Shown one piece after another: positions 1 to 6,519 of a DNA stretch of 11,165 nucleotides. Below the pieces are notes generated by a model. It made no database searches, had not been told where the DNA came from, and saw nothing but the letters and a program-made list of their open reading frames with translations. Position 1 is the stretch's first letter. Each line of letters opens with the position of its first letter. Both the position numbers and the translations under genes were made by a program. This stretch comes from CAZCEC01 sp964497615 (GTDB taxonomy: Bacteria; Chloroflexota; Anaerolineae; Anaerolineales; UBA6663). The stretch spans positions 1 through 11,165 of the forward strand of contig CAZCEC010000121.1 of the NCBI GenBank assembly GCA_964497615.1, read 5' to 3'.

Positions 1-55
1 TCCGTCGTCCGTCGTCCGTCGTCCGTCGTCCGTCGTCCGTCGTCCGTCGTCCGTC
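1..55. repeat. Heptanucleotide tandem repeat (TCCGTCG)n
   Basis: Seven perfect copies of TCCGTCG plus six bases of an eighth run from the first base of the window, so the left end of the array is not visible. The array ends 14 bases before the glycosyltransferase start codon. The copies are identical, which suggests recent expansion by slippage. A 7-bp unit would shift frame in coding sequence, which fits a non-coding location. No function can be assigned. Confidence 0.95.
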
Positions 56-69
56 AGCTTTCACGGCGC

Positions 70-1023
70 ATGAACGTCACCATCATCATCCCCACCCTCA
101 ACGAGGAAACCCTCCTCCCTGGCCTGCTGGCGGACCTGCGCGCCCAAACCCGCCCCCCGCTGGAGATCATCGTCGCCGACGCCGGCTCCACCGACCGCAC
201 CCAGGCCATAGCGCGCGAGGCCGCGGCCATCATCGTGCCCGGCGGGCGTCCCCCCATCGGCCGCAACAGCGGCGCGCGCGTGGCCCGGGGCGACCTGCTG
301 ATCTTCCTCGACGCGGATGTGCGCGTGCCGCCCACCTTCCTGGCCGACGTCTGTGCCGAGTTCGACGAGCGCTACCTCGACCTGGCGACGTGCGAAAACG
401 CGCCCCTGTCGGACAATCCGGTGGACAAACTCCTGCACGACTTCGTCAACTTCGCCGTCAAGCTCAGCCAGTTCTCCGACCCGCACGCCTTTGGCTACTG
501 CACCCTGGTCACGCGCCGGCTGTTCGAGCGGGTGGGGGGCTTTGACGAGAACCTGCGCATGGCGGAGGATCACGAGTTCGTCAAGCGCGCCAGCCACTTC
601 CGCCCTATGCGGGTGCTGCGCTCGACCCAGGTCTCGGTGAGCGTGCGGCGGCTGGAAAAAGAAGGCCGCGTCAAGTTCGTCAACAAGGTCCTGACGGTCG
701 AGCTGCACCGGCTGCTGTTCGGCGAGGTCACCCGTGATCTGTTTGAGTATGAACTGGGCAACTACACGCAGGCCGAGCAGTTGCTGACCGATGACAGGTT
801 CAAAGAAAGCCAGCGTCTGCGCGACCGGCTGAGCGAGGGCTATAACAAGTTGATCTCAGGCCATGGCGGGCGGCCGTCGGTGACCAGCGCCCCCGCCGAA
901 GGCGTGACCGGGCTGCGCCAACAGTTCGAGCATTGGCGTGTCCAGCTCGGCGAGTGGCTTTCCATCCGCCCCAAGCCGCGCACCGGCCCGCTCGACGGCG
1001 ACCCTCCCGCCGAGCCGCGCTAA
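70..1023 (+). CDS. Family 2 glycosyltransferase (GT-A fold)
   Basis: This 317-aa protein is probably a cytosolic or membrane-associated glycosyltransferase that moves a sugar from a nucleotide-sugar donor; the acceptor is unknown. It opens directly with the GT2 nucleotide-binding strand (IIIPTLNEE, residues 5-13). It then has the DAGSTD motif (37-42), GRNSGA (64-69), the metal-binding DAD equivalent of DXD (81-83), and an ED pair in MAEDHEF (166-167) at the usual catalytic-base position. No signal peptide or transmembrane helix is seen. The tail after about residue 230 is charged and unlike the core. The ATG is chosen because the conserved strand starts at residue 2; no Shine-Dalgarno sequence is visible. 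It stands alone, between a tandem repeat and a 209-bp gap, so no pathway can be inferred. Confidence 0.9.
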   Translation: MNVTIIIPTLNEETLLPGLLADLRAQTRPPLEIIVADAGSTDRTQAIAREAAAIIVPGGRPPIGRNSGARVARGDLLIFLDADVRVPPTFLADVCAEFDERYLDLATCENAPLSDNPVDKLLHDFVNFAVKLSQFSDPHAFGYCTLVTRRLFERVGGFDENLRMAEDHEFVKRASHFRPMRVLRSTQVSVSVRRLEKEGRVKFVNKVLTVELHRLLFGEVTRDLFEYELGNYTQAEQLLTDDRFKESQRLRDRLSEGYNKLISGHGGRPSVTSAPAEGVTGLRQQFEHWRVQLGEWLSIRPKPRTGPLDGDPPAEPR

Positions 1024-1053
1024 CCTGCTCTCCGGTGGGCCATTCCGCCTGAG

Positions 1054-1078
1054 CTCCGCGCGCTCCGCGTTCTCCGCG
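1054..1078 (+). repeat. Three 9-bp direct repeats (CTCCGCG core)
   Basis: CTCCGCG occurs at 1054-1060, 1063-1069 and 1072-1078 with a strict 9-bp period. The last two copies can also fold as a CCGCG/CGCGG hairpin with a 5-nt loop (1065-1079). Degenerate relatives (CTTCGTG, TCTCCGTG, TCTTCGAG) continue to about 1135. The segment lies in the gap after the glycosyltransferase and looks like a decayed dispersed intergenic repeat. Confidence 0.6.
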
Positions 1079-1096
1079 GCAAAAGCTAAAGCTTTT
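1065..1096. other. Pair of hairpins after the glycosyltransferase gene
   Basis: Two adjacent inverted repeats: CCGCG (1065-1069) with CGCGG (1075-1079), then AAAAGC (1081-1086) with GCTTTT (1091-1096). The second is AT-rich in a GC-rich region and ends in four T followed by C. This could act as a weak transcription terminator for the upstream gene, but no long U tract follows a GC-rich stem, so it is not a classical intrinsic terminator. The 1024-1232 gap holds these hairpins, repeat remnants and the chelatase promoter; I see no gene in it. Confidence 0.35.
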
Positions 1097-1180
1097 CCCC
1101 TTCGTGCTTCTCCGTGTCTTCGAGTCTCTGCGAGGCGCCCCGGAGCGAAGCGCAGTGGGTCGTGGTGAAGCCCCGCCCGA

Positions 1181-1189
1181 TGGTATAAT
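1181..1189 (+). promoter_or_regulatory. Extended -10 promoter of the chelatase gene
   Basis: TGG directly followed by a perfect TATAAT (1184-1189) forms an extended -10 element. No good -35 hexamer stands 16-18 bp upstream, which is tolerable for an extended -10 promoter. Transcription would start near 1196, giving a leader of about 37 nt before the ATG at 1233. A second, weaker CATAAT (1216-1221) lies 11 nt before the start codon. No clear Shine-Dalgarno sequence is present. Confidence 0.65.
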
Positions 1190-1232
1190 CTCCCTGTTGT
1201 ATCCCAAATTCCACCCATAATCAGCGTAGACC

Positions 1233-2333
1233 ATGCCCTCTATCTTCCCCTTTACCGCCATCGTCGGCCAGGAACGCATGAAGCGCGCCCTGGTGCTCAA
1301 CGCCGTCAATCCCCGCATCGGCGGGGTGCTCATCCGCGGCGAACGCGGCACGGCCAAATCCACCGCCGCCCGCGCCCTGGCCGCCCTGCTGCCGGAGGTG
1401 CGTGTGGTGCAGGACTGCCGCTTTGGCTGCGACCCCGACCGGCCCACCACCTGGTGCACCGAGTGCCGCGAGCGCGCCGCCAACGGGGCCGGCCCACTGC
1501 CTGTCACCACCCGGCGCACCTCGTTCGTCAACCTGCCGGTCAGCGCCACCGAGGACCGGGTGGTGGGCACGCTCGACATCGAGAAGGCCATCAAGAAGGG
1601 CGAGCGCGCCTTCGAGCCGGGCGTCCTGGCCGCCGCCAACCGCGGCCTCCTTTATATTGATGAAGTCAACCTGCTGGACGACCACGTGGTGGACCTGCTG
1701 CTGGACTCCGCTGCGATGGGCGTGAACACCGTCGAGCGCGAGGGCATCTCCTTTGCCCACCCGGCCCGCTTCATCCTCGTCGGTACCATGAACCCTGAGG
1801 AAGGCGACCTGCGCCCGCAGCTCCTGGACCGCTTTGCTTTGTCCGTCGAAATCCACGGCCTGGCCGCCCCCGCCGACCGCATGGCCATCATGGAGCGCAC
1901 CCTGGCCTTCGAGGCCGATGCCGAGGGCTTCCGCGCTCAATGGATGCCCAAGGAGCACGAGCTGGGTGAAGAGATCGAGAAGGGCCGCGAGATCGTGGAG
2001 CAGGTGGAATACTCTAAGCGCGACCTGCGCTCCATCGCCGCCCTCACCTCCTCCCTTCAGGTGGACGGCCACCGCGCCGACCTGGTGATCCTCAAGGCCG
2101 CGCGCGCCCACGCCGCCCTCAACGCCCGCACGGCCATCAACGACACCGACATTGCCCTGGCCGCCGAGCTAGCCCTGCCGCACCGCGTCAAGCGCGGGCC
2201 CTTCCAGCAGGCCGAGGTAAACCTGTTCGATCTGGAAGAGCGCATCGAGCAGCTTTCGAGCGAGTTCCAGGGCAATGAGGGCGAGCCCCAGCCGAGCGAA
2301 GAGCCTGGCCCGGTAAAAAAAAACAGGGCGTAG
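1233..2333 (+). CDS. chlI: Chelatase small subunit, ChlI/BchI-like AAA+ ATPase (zero-frame product)
   Basis: This 366-aa AAA+ ATPase is the motor of a Mg- or Co-chelatase that inserts metal into a tetrapyrrole together with a VWA (D-type) and a large (H/CobN) subunit. It has Walker A GERGTAKS (36-43), Walker B LLYIDEVN (139-146), GTMNPEEGDLRPQLLDRF with the sensor Asn 187 and Arg 200 in the arginine-finger motif, and the C-terminal helical domain to about residue 345. The length matches stand-alone BchI/ChlI. Four cysteines (62, 66, 75, 78) sit in the loop after the first helix and may bind a metal. The last 20 residues are an acidic, proline-rich tail ending VKKNRA at a TAG. That tail is the beginning of a ChlD-type linker continued in the -1 frame, so this product appears to arise when ribosomes do not shift. 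No large-subunit gene is in the window, so cobalt versus magnesium is undecided from sequence alone. Confidence 0.9.
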   Translation: MPSIFPFTAIVGQERMKRALVLNAVNPRIGGVLIRGERGTAKSTAARALAALLPEVRVVQDCRFGCDPDRPTTWCTECRERAANGAGPLPVTTRRTSFVNLPVSATEDRVVGTLDIEKAIKKGERAFEPGVLAAANRGLLYIDEVNLLDDHVVDLLLDSAAMGVNTVEREGISFAHPARFILVGTMNPEEGDLRPQLLDRFALSVEIHGLAAPADRMAIMERTLAFEADAEGFRAQWMPKEHELGEEIEKGREIVEQVEYSKRDLRSIAALTSSLQVDGHRADLVILKAARAHAALNARTAINDTDIALAAELALPHRVKRGPFQQAEVNLFDLEERIEQLSSEFQGNEGEPQPSEEPGPVKKNRA

Positions 2334-2336
2334 CCC
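2315..2336 (+). promoter_or_regulatory. Candidate frameshift site: A9 slippery run with stop codon in a short hairpin
   Basis: Nine A residues (2315-2323) followed by C give zero-frame codons GTA AAA AAA AAC, so the heptamers A_AAA_AAA and A_AAA_AAC are both available for a -1 tandem slip. The zero-frame TAG (2331-2333) follows within eight bases of the run. GGGC (2326-2329) and GCCC (2333-2336) can pair around it as a 4-bp stem with a 3-nt loop. A second stem, GCCTG/CAGGC (2356-2360 with 2369-2373), is probably too far away to stimulate. The same run could also act by RNA polymerase slippage (+1 A). I see no strong upstream Shine-Dalgarno stimulator. A homopolymer base-call error is the main alternative. 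Confidence 0.7.
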
Positions 2337-3286
2337 AAGACAACACCGAGCAAACGCCTGACTTCGGGCAGGCCGAGCCGCAGCCCCAGCAGGCCCACGA
2401 CGCGGGCGACGCCCAGTGGTGGGAGGGCGGCCAGAAGATCAAAACCGGCGAGTCGTTCGACCCGCGCAAGCTCGACACGCCCCTCGACAAGCTCACCCGC
2501 AAGGCGGGCGGCAAGCGCTCGCTCACCCGCACCGAACGCAAGCGCGGCCGCTACATCCAGGCCCGCCCGGCCGGCGGCAAGACCCACGACCTGGCCTTCG
2601 ACGCCACCCTGCGCGCCGCCGCCCCCATGCAGCGCGACCGGGAAGCGCGCCGCCGCGAAAACCAGGTCGCCTTCGCCATCGAGAACAGCGACCTCCAGCG
2701 TAAGATCCGCGTCAAGCGCGCCGCCAACCTGATCCTGTTCGTGGTGGACGCCTCCTGGTCCATGGCCGTGGCCGAACGCATGTCGGCCACCAAAGGCGCC
2801 ATCATGTCCTTGCTCACCGACGCCTACCAGCGCCGCGACCGCGTAGGACTGATCGTCTTCCAGAAGAACAAGGCCACGCTCGTCCTGCCGCCCACCAACT
2901 CCGTCCATCTGGCCCAGCACGCCTTGGCCGATATCCCCGTCGGCGGCAAGACCCCGCTCTCCGCCGGTCTCACCCTGGCGACGAAGGTCTTCGAGCAGGA
3001 AAAGCGCACCCACCCAGACGTGATGCCCATGATGATCCTGCTGACCGATGGCGCCGGCAACGTGGCCCTCACCGACCTGCCGCCGCAGGAGGAGGCCCAC
3101 CGCGCCGCCGACCAGCTCCGTGAGGCCCACATCCGCAGCGTCGTCATCAACATGGAGCACGTCGCCTTCGATCAAGGGCTGGCGCGCGGCCTGGCCGAGC
3201 GCCTGGGCTGCGCCTGCTACACCTTGCGCGAGCTCAAGGCCGAAAGTTTGTATCAGACGGTTAAGGACGAACTAGAAGGCAAGTAA
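2324..3286 (+). CDS. chlD: ChlD-like C-terminal half (linker plus VWA domain), expressed by -1 frameshift from 1233
   Basis: Reading one base back at the A9 run, the open frame continues from the AAA+ module without a stop to TAA at 3284-3286. The predicted joined medium subunit is 684 aa (1233-3286). It contains AAA+ (about 1-345), an acidic/Pro/Gln-rich linker, the conserved ChlD segment GRYIQARP followed by DATLRAAAP, and a VWA domain from about residue 500. The VWA metal-adhesion site is intact: DASWS (D506, S508, S510), GKTPLSAGL (T574) and LTDGAGN (D606). D subunits form a ring with I subunits and dock to the large subunit through VWA. The first ATG in this frame (2627) lies inside the conserved ChlD block with no Shine-Dalgarno, and no ATG, GTG or TTG precedes it in frame. 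Independent initiation would give a truncated protein, so frameshifting (or a sequencing indel) is required. Confidence 0.85.
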   Translation, partial: QGVAQDNTEQTPDFGQAEPQPQQAHDAGDAQWWEGGQKIKTGESFDPRKLDTPLDKLTRKAGGKRSLTRTERKRGRYIQARPAGGKTHDLAFDATLRAAAPMQRDREARRRENQVAFAIENSDLQRKIRVKRAANLILFVVDASWSMAVAERMSATKGAIMSLLTDAYQRRDRVGLIVFQKNKATLVLPPTNSVHLAQHALADIPVGGKTPLSAGLTLATKVFEQEKRTHPDVMPMMILLTDGAGNVALTDLPPQEEAHRAADQLREAHIRSVVINMEHVAFDQGLARGLAERLGCACYTLRELKAESLYQTVKDELEGK

Positions 3287-3305
3287 TCTCACCTATTTAG
3301 TCAAC

Positions 3306-3311
3306 TATAAT
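3306..3311 (+). promoter_or_regulatory. -10 box overlapping the regulator start codon
   Basis: A perfect TATAAT overlaps the first two bases of the ATG at 3310. Transcription from it would begin about 7 nt later, at or near 3318-3319. The in-frame GTG at 3319 is there, so the mRNA would be leaderless. No convincing -35 hexamer is seen, so the call is tentative. Confidence 0.45.
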
Positions 3312-6228
3312 GTGCCGGGTGACGCCCGCGAGCGCCCCGGCTGCCATCGACCTTAACGCCCGCTTCCGGCTCTACCTCTTCGGCCAGTTTCGCCTGGAAG
3401 ACGCCGGTCAGCCGATCCGCCTCCCCACGCGCAAAGCTGCCAGCCTGCTGGCCTTCCTGGCCCTGCACCCCCAGCCCCATCCGCGCGAACATCTGGCCGC
3501 GACCCTGTGGGGCGATGTGCCCCACGCGCAAGCAACAGCCTCGCTGCGCACCGCCCTCAGCAGCCTGCGCACGCGCCTCGGCCCGGACGCCCTGAAGTCA
3601 GACCGTCACACCGTGCAGCTCAATCCCGCCTTCCCCTTGTGGGTGGACGCGCTGTCGGCCCAGGCCCGTGCACCGGCCGAGGCTGTGTTTGACCCGGAAG
3701 AGAGCGCTAGCCTCGATGAACCGCTGGCGGGCGAGCTGCTGCCCGGTTTCTACGACGACTGGATCACGCCCGCACGCGAGCGATATCAACGGCTGCACAT
3801 CGAGCGCCTGCTCAGCCTCACCCAAACCCTGCGCGCCCGCAGCGACTACCCGCGAGCCATCGCCACGGCGCAGCAAGTGCTGGCCCGCGATGCCGGCAAC
3901 GAGACTGCCCATCAGCATTTGATCTTTTGCTACCTCGCCGCCGGCGACCGCGCGGAGGCCAGCGCTCAATATGAGCGCTGCCGCGCCTTTCTGCGGCAGG
4001 AATATGGCGTTGAACCCCTGCCCGAGACGACCGCCCTCTACCAATGGCTGCGGCAAGCTCCGACGCCCCCACGCGGCCCCGCGGCTGGCGCTGCTCTGCC
4101 CTCCAACGTGCCCCTGCCCATCAGCAGCTTCGTGGGGCGCGGGCGCGACCTCGCCGGTCTTGTGCAGCGGCTGGCCCCCCCCACCGCCTCTCGCCTCGTC
4201 ACCCTCACCGGCCCTGGCGGCGCCGGCAAGACGCGTCTGGCCGTCCAGGCTTGCCTGGAGTTGCTGGCGGCGCAGGCGTGCGCGGATGGCATTTGGTGGG
4301 TGGGGTTGGCGGACCTGGCGCATGAGGCGCTGGTGCCGCAGGCGGTGTCGCAGGCGCTGGGCCTGCACAAGGCGCCCTCCCGCAGCCTGGCGGAGACGCT
4401 GATCGAACATCTGCGGCCCCGGCAGGTGCTGCTGGTGCTCGACAACTGCGAACACCTGGCCTTTGCGTGCGCCCAAATCGCCGAGCGGCTGCTGGCGGCC
4501 TGCCCGCGCCTCACCGTCCTGGCCACCAGCCGCGAGCCCCTCGGCCTCACTGGCGAGACGATTGTGCCCGTCCCACCCCTCGCCATCCCGGAGATGGCGC
4601 CAGCCTATGCGCTGGACGCGCTGCTGGCCCTCGAGGCGCCCCGGCTGTTCGTGGAGCGGGCGCGGGCCGTGCGCCCGGACCTCCCCCTCACGGACGAGAA
4701 TGCCGCCGCTCTGGCCAGCCTCTGCCGCGCGCTGGATGGCCTCCCGCTGGCCATCGAACTGGCGGCGGCGCAGGCACGGGCCTTCTCCATTGAGCAGATC
4801 GCCGCGCGGATGCTGACGGACGGCCCGCTGTCGGTGCTGGCGGGCGGCAGCCGGACTGCCCTGCCGCGGCACCAGGCGCTGCGCGCCGCCATCGACTGGA
4901 GCTACCATCTGCTGCCGCCAGAGGAACAGGCGCTCTTCCGCGCATTGTCGGTCTTTGCCGGTGGCTGGACCCTTGAGGCCGCGCAAGCCGTGGGCCAGGC
5001 CGGCGATGCTGGCCAGGCGGCTTCGGTCGCGGAACGGCTGGGCCGCTTGGTGGACAAATCGCTGGTCGTGGCGGACTTTGCGGCCGGCCAGACCCGTTAC
5101 CGGTATCTGGATACCCTCCGCGCCTATGCGCTGGAGCGCCTGCAAGCCGAAGGCGAAGTCGAAACCGTGCGCCGCCGCCACCTGGCCTACTTCGCCAGCC
5201 TGGCCGAGGCCGTTGCCGCTGCACAGTATGGCCCGCACGAGCTTGATGACCTGCGGCAGATCGATGACGAGATCGACAATCTGCGGGCCGCGCTGAAGGC
5301 TGGCCGGGAACTGCCCGGCGCGGCGGCGCCCGCGCTGGGGTTGGCGTGCGACCTGCTGCGCTATTGGACCGTGCGCGGTCACTGGCGTGAAGGCCGCGAG
5401 TGGCTGACGGACCTGCTGGCCCGCGTGGACCCGGCGCCCTGCCGGCTGCGGGCGCGCGCCCTATATGTGCAGGGCTTTCTGGACTGGCGGCAACGCGACT
5501 TCGTTGCCGCGCGCGCCCCGTTTGCCCAGGCCCTGGAAATCGCTCAGGCCCTGGGAGACGAGGCGGCGTCAGAGCAGGCCTATGCGCTGCGCGGGCTGGG
5601 TCTGCTCGCCTATGCCGAGTGCCGCTACGACGAGGCTCGGCGCCAGTTCGCAGCGGCGCTGGCCCTGTTCCGCATGCTGGGCGACGCCATTGGCATCGGC
5701 TATGCCCTTACCGGTCTGGGCGAAGTGGCCCGCACCGAGGAGCGCTACGACGAGGCGGCCGAATACTATGCCGAGAACATTGCGCTGCGCCGCGCCCAGG
5801 GGAGCGATCTGAGCGCGGCGATATGCCTGCACAACAGCGGCCAGGTGGCCTTGGCCCGCGGCCAGCCCGCCCAGGCGCAGGCGCTCCTGGTCGAGTGCCT
5901 GACAATCTATCATCGCTTTGGCGATCAGCATGGGATGGCGGAGGCCGTGGCTGGCCTGGCGGCGGTCGAAGCCGTTGCGGGCAGCCCGGCCCGCGCCGTC
6001 CGCTGGTTCGCCGCAGCGCAGACTCAATTGCAGCGCCTGGGCGCCGTTCTCGACCCCTCCGACCAGCGGGTCTTCGATCTTCACCTTGCCCGGGCGCGCG
6101 ACCAACTGCTCGCCGAAGGGTTCGCCGCGGCGTGGGCGGCGGGCGCGGCTCTGGTGGAGAACGGCGCCGAGCCGGCTGCGCGCGAAGCCCTCCAGTCCAC
6201 CGGATTTACCCCCTCCTCAGAAAAGTAA
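3310..6228 (+). CDS. SARP/AfsR-type transcriptional regulator (wHTH-BTAD-NB-ARC-TPR)
   Basis: This 972-aa cytosolic signal-transduction regulator has an N-terminal OmpR-type winged-helix DNA-binding domain (about 18-105) and a bacterial transcriptional activation domain (110-249, ending YGVEPLPETTALYQWLR). It then has an NB-ARC-like NTPase with Walker A GPGGAGKT (301-308), Walker B LLVLDN (374-379) and GLPLAIEL (477-484), and a winged-helix segment (about 525-610). TPR-like helical repeats follow (about 714-905, for example ERYDEAAEYYAENIALRRAQ). This is the STAND-class architecture of AfsR-like activators: the TPR part senses a ligand or protein and the NTPase gates DNA binding. There is no C-terminal LuxR HTH. 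It starts 23 nt after the chelatase stop, so co-transcription is possible. The ATG at 3310 overlaps a TATAAT box; from that promoter, the GTG at 3319 would be used instead. Neither start affects a domain. Target genes are unknown. Confidence 0.9.
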   Translation: MCRVTPASAPAAIDLNARFRLYLFGQFRLEDAGQPIRLPTRKAASLLAFLALHPQPHPREHLAATLWGDVPHAQATASLRTALSSLRTRLGPDALKSDRHTVQLNPAFPLWVDALSAQARAPAEAVFDPEESASLDEPLAGELLPGFYDDWITPARERYQRLHIERLLSLTQTLRARSDYPRAIATAQQVLARDAGNETAHQHLIFCYLAAGDRAEASAQYERCRAFLRQEYGVEPLPETTALYQWLRQAPTPPRGPAAGAALPSNVPLPISSFVGRGRDLAGLVQRLAPPTASRLVTLTGPGGAGKTRLAVQACLELLAAQACADGIWWVGLADLAHEALVPQAVSQALGLHKAPSRSLAETLIEHLRPRQVLLVLDNCEHLAFACAQIAERLLAACPRLTVLATSREPLGLTGETIVPVPPLAIPEMAPAYALDALLALEAPRLFVERARAVRPDLPLTDENAAALASLCRALDGLPLAIELAAAQARAFSIEQIAARMLTDGPLSVLAGGSRTALPRHQALRAAIDWSYHLLPPEEQALFRALSVFAGGWTLEAAQAVGQAGDAGQAASVAERLGRLVDKSLVVADFAAGQTRYRYLDTLRAYALERLQAEGEVETVRRRHLAYFASLAEAVAAAQYGPHELDDLRQIDDEIDNLRAALKAGRELPGAAAPALGLACDLLRYWTVRGHWREGREWLTDLLARVDPAPCRLRARALYVQGFLDWRQRDFVAARAPFAQALEIAQALGDEAASEQAYALRGLGLLAYAECRYDEARRQFAAALALFRMLGDAIGIGYALTGLGEVARTEERYDEAAEYYAENIALRRAQGSDLSAAICLHNSGQVALARGQPAQAQALLVECLTIYHRFGDQHGMAEAVAGLAAVEAVAGSPARAVRWFAAAQTQLQRLGAVLDPSDQRVFDLHLARARDQLLAEGFAAAWAAGAALVENGAEPAAREALQSTGFTPSSEK

Positions 6229-6240
6229 GCCATTCAAGAA

Positions 6241-6269
6241 TTGACTTACTTATCTATCCATGGCATACT
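6241..6269 (+). promoter_or_regulatory. Promoter of the vapBC-like operon
   Basis: TTGACT (-35, 6241-6246), a 17-bp spacer and CATACT (-10, 6264-6269) preceded by TGG form an extended -10 promoter. Transcription would start near 6276. An inverted repeat CTATC (6254-6258) / GATAG (6276-6280) flanks the -10 region and could be an operator for the antitoxin, as these operons are usually autoregulated; the repeat is short and this part is tentative. Confidence 0.65.
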
Positions 6270-6288
6270 TCTCTCGATAGGAGACGCC

Positions 6289-6519
6289 ATGGAAACCACT
6301 GCGACCACCAAGGGCCAGATCGTCATCCCCGCAACTGTGCGCCGCCAGCTCGGCATCAAGGAAGGCACTCGGATTCATATCGAGGTGGATGAGCAGAACC
6401 GGCGCATCATCCTGACGCCGATTACGCGCGAATTCATCCGCAGCCTGCGCGGCAAGGACAAGGGTCTCGGGCTGCTGAAATCGCTAATGGACGATCGAAC
6501 ACGGGAGCGCGACCTGTAA
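6289..6519 (+). CDS. vapB: AbrB/MazE-type antitoxin (VapB)
   Basis: This 76-aa protein with a SpoVT-AbrB swapped-hairpin DNA-binding domain starts METTATTKGQIVIPATVRRQ, a textbook AbrB signature, followed by LGIKEGTRIHIEVDEQNRRIIL. The C-terminal part from about residue 48 is basic and probably wraps the toxin. The ATG at 6289 is chosen because GGAG (6280-6283) lies 5 nt upstream; the earlier in-frame TTG at 6241 is the -35 box of the promoter, not a start. It overlaps the toxin gene by one base (TAATG). The protein is expected to neutralise the toxin and repress its own promoter. Local GC content looks lower than in the flanking genes, which may reflect acquisition as a module. Confidence 0.88.
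   Translation: METTATTKGQIVIPATVRRQLGIKEGTRIHIEVDEQNRRIILTPITREFIRSLRGKDKGLGLLKSLMDDRTRERDL

Noticed and set aside
1..55. CRISPR array
   Set aside because: The unit is 7 bp and contiguous with no spacers; this is a simple tandem repeat.
2057..3175. Minus-strand open frame of 372 codons
   Set aside because: It is antisense to the ChlD-like half, low in complexity (Gly/Val/Ala/Leu-rich) and has no recognisable domain.
2627..3286. Independent VWA protein starting at the ATG at 2627
   Set aside because: That ATG is inside the conserved ChlD block (DATLRAAAP then MQRDR) and lacks a ribosome binding site, so it would yield a truncated protein.
3598..5382. Long open frame (594 codons) on the minus strand
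   Set aside because: It lies wholly antisense to the regulator, whose domains are clear. The translation is Arg/Gln/Gly-rich with no motif; such frames are common in GC-rich DNA.
6241..6288. TTG start 16 codons upstream for the antitoxin
   Set aside because: The TTG is part of the -35 box and would precede the transcription start; the ATG at 6289 has a ribosome binding site and matches the AbrB family start.
5400..6392. Plus-strand open frame of 330 codons overlapping the regulator 3' end and vapB
   Set aside because: It is out of frame with two well-supported genes and Arg/Gly/Pro-rich in the way of a shifted reading of GC-rich sequence.
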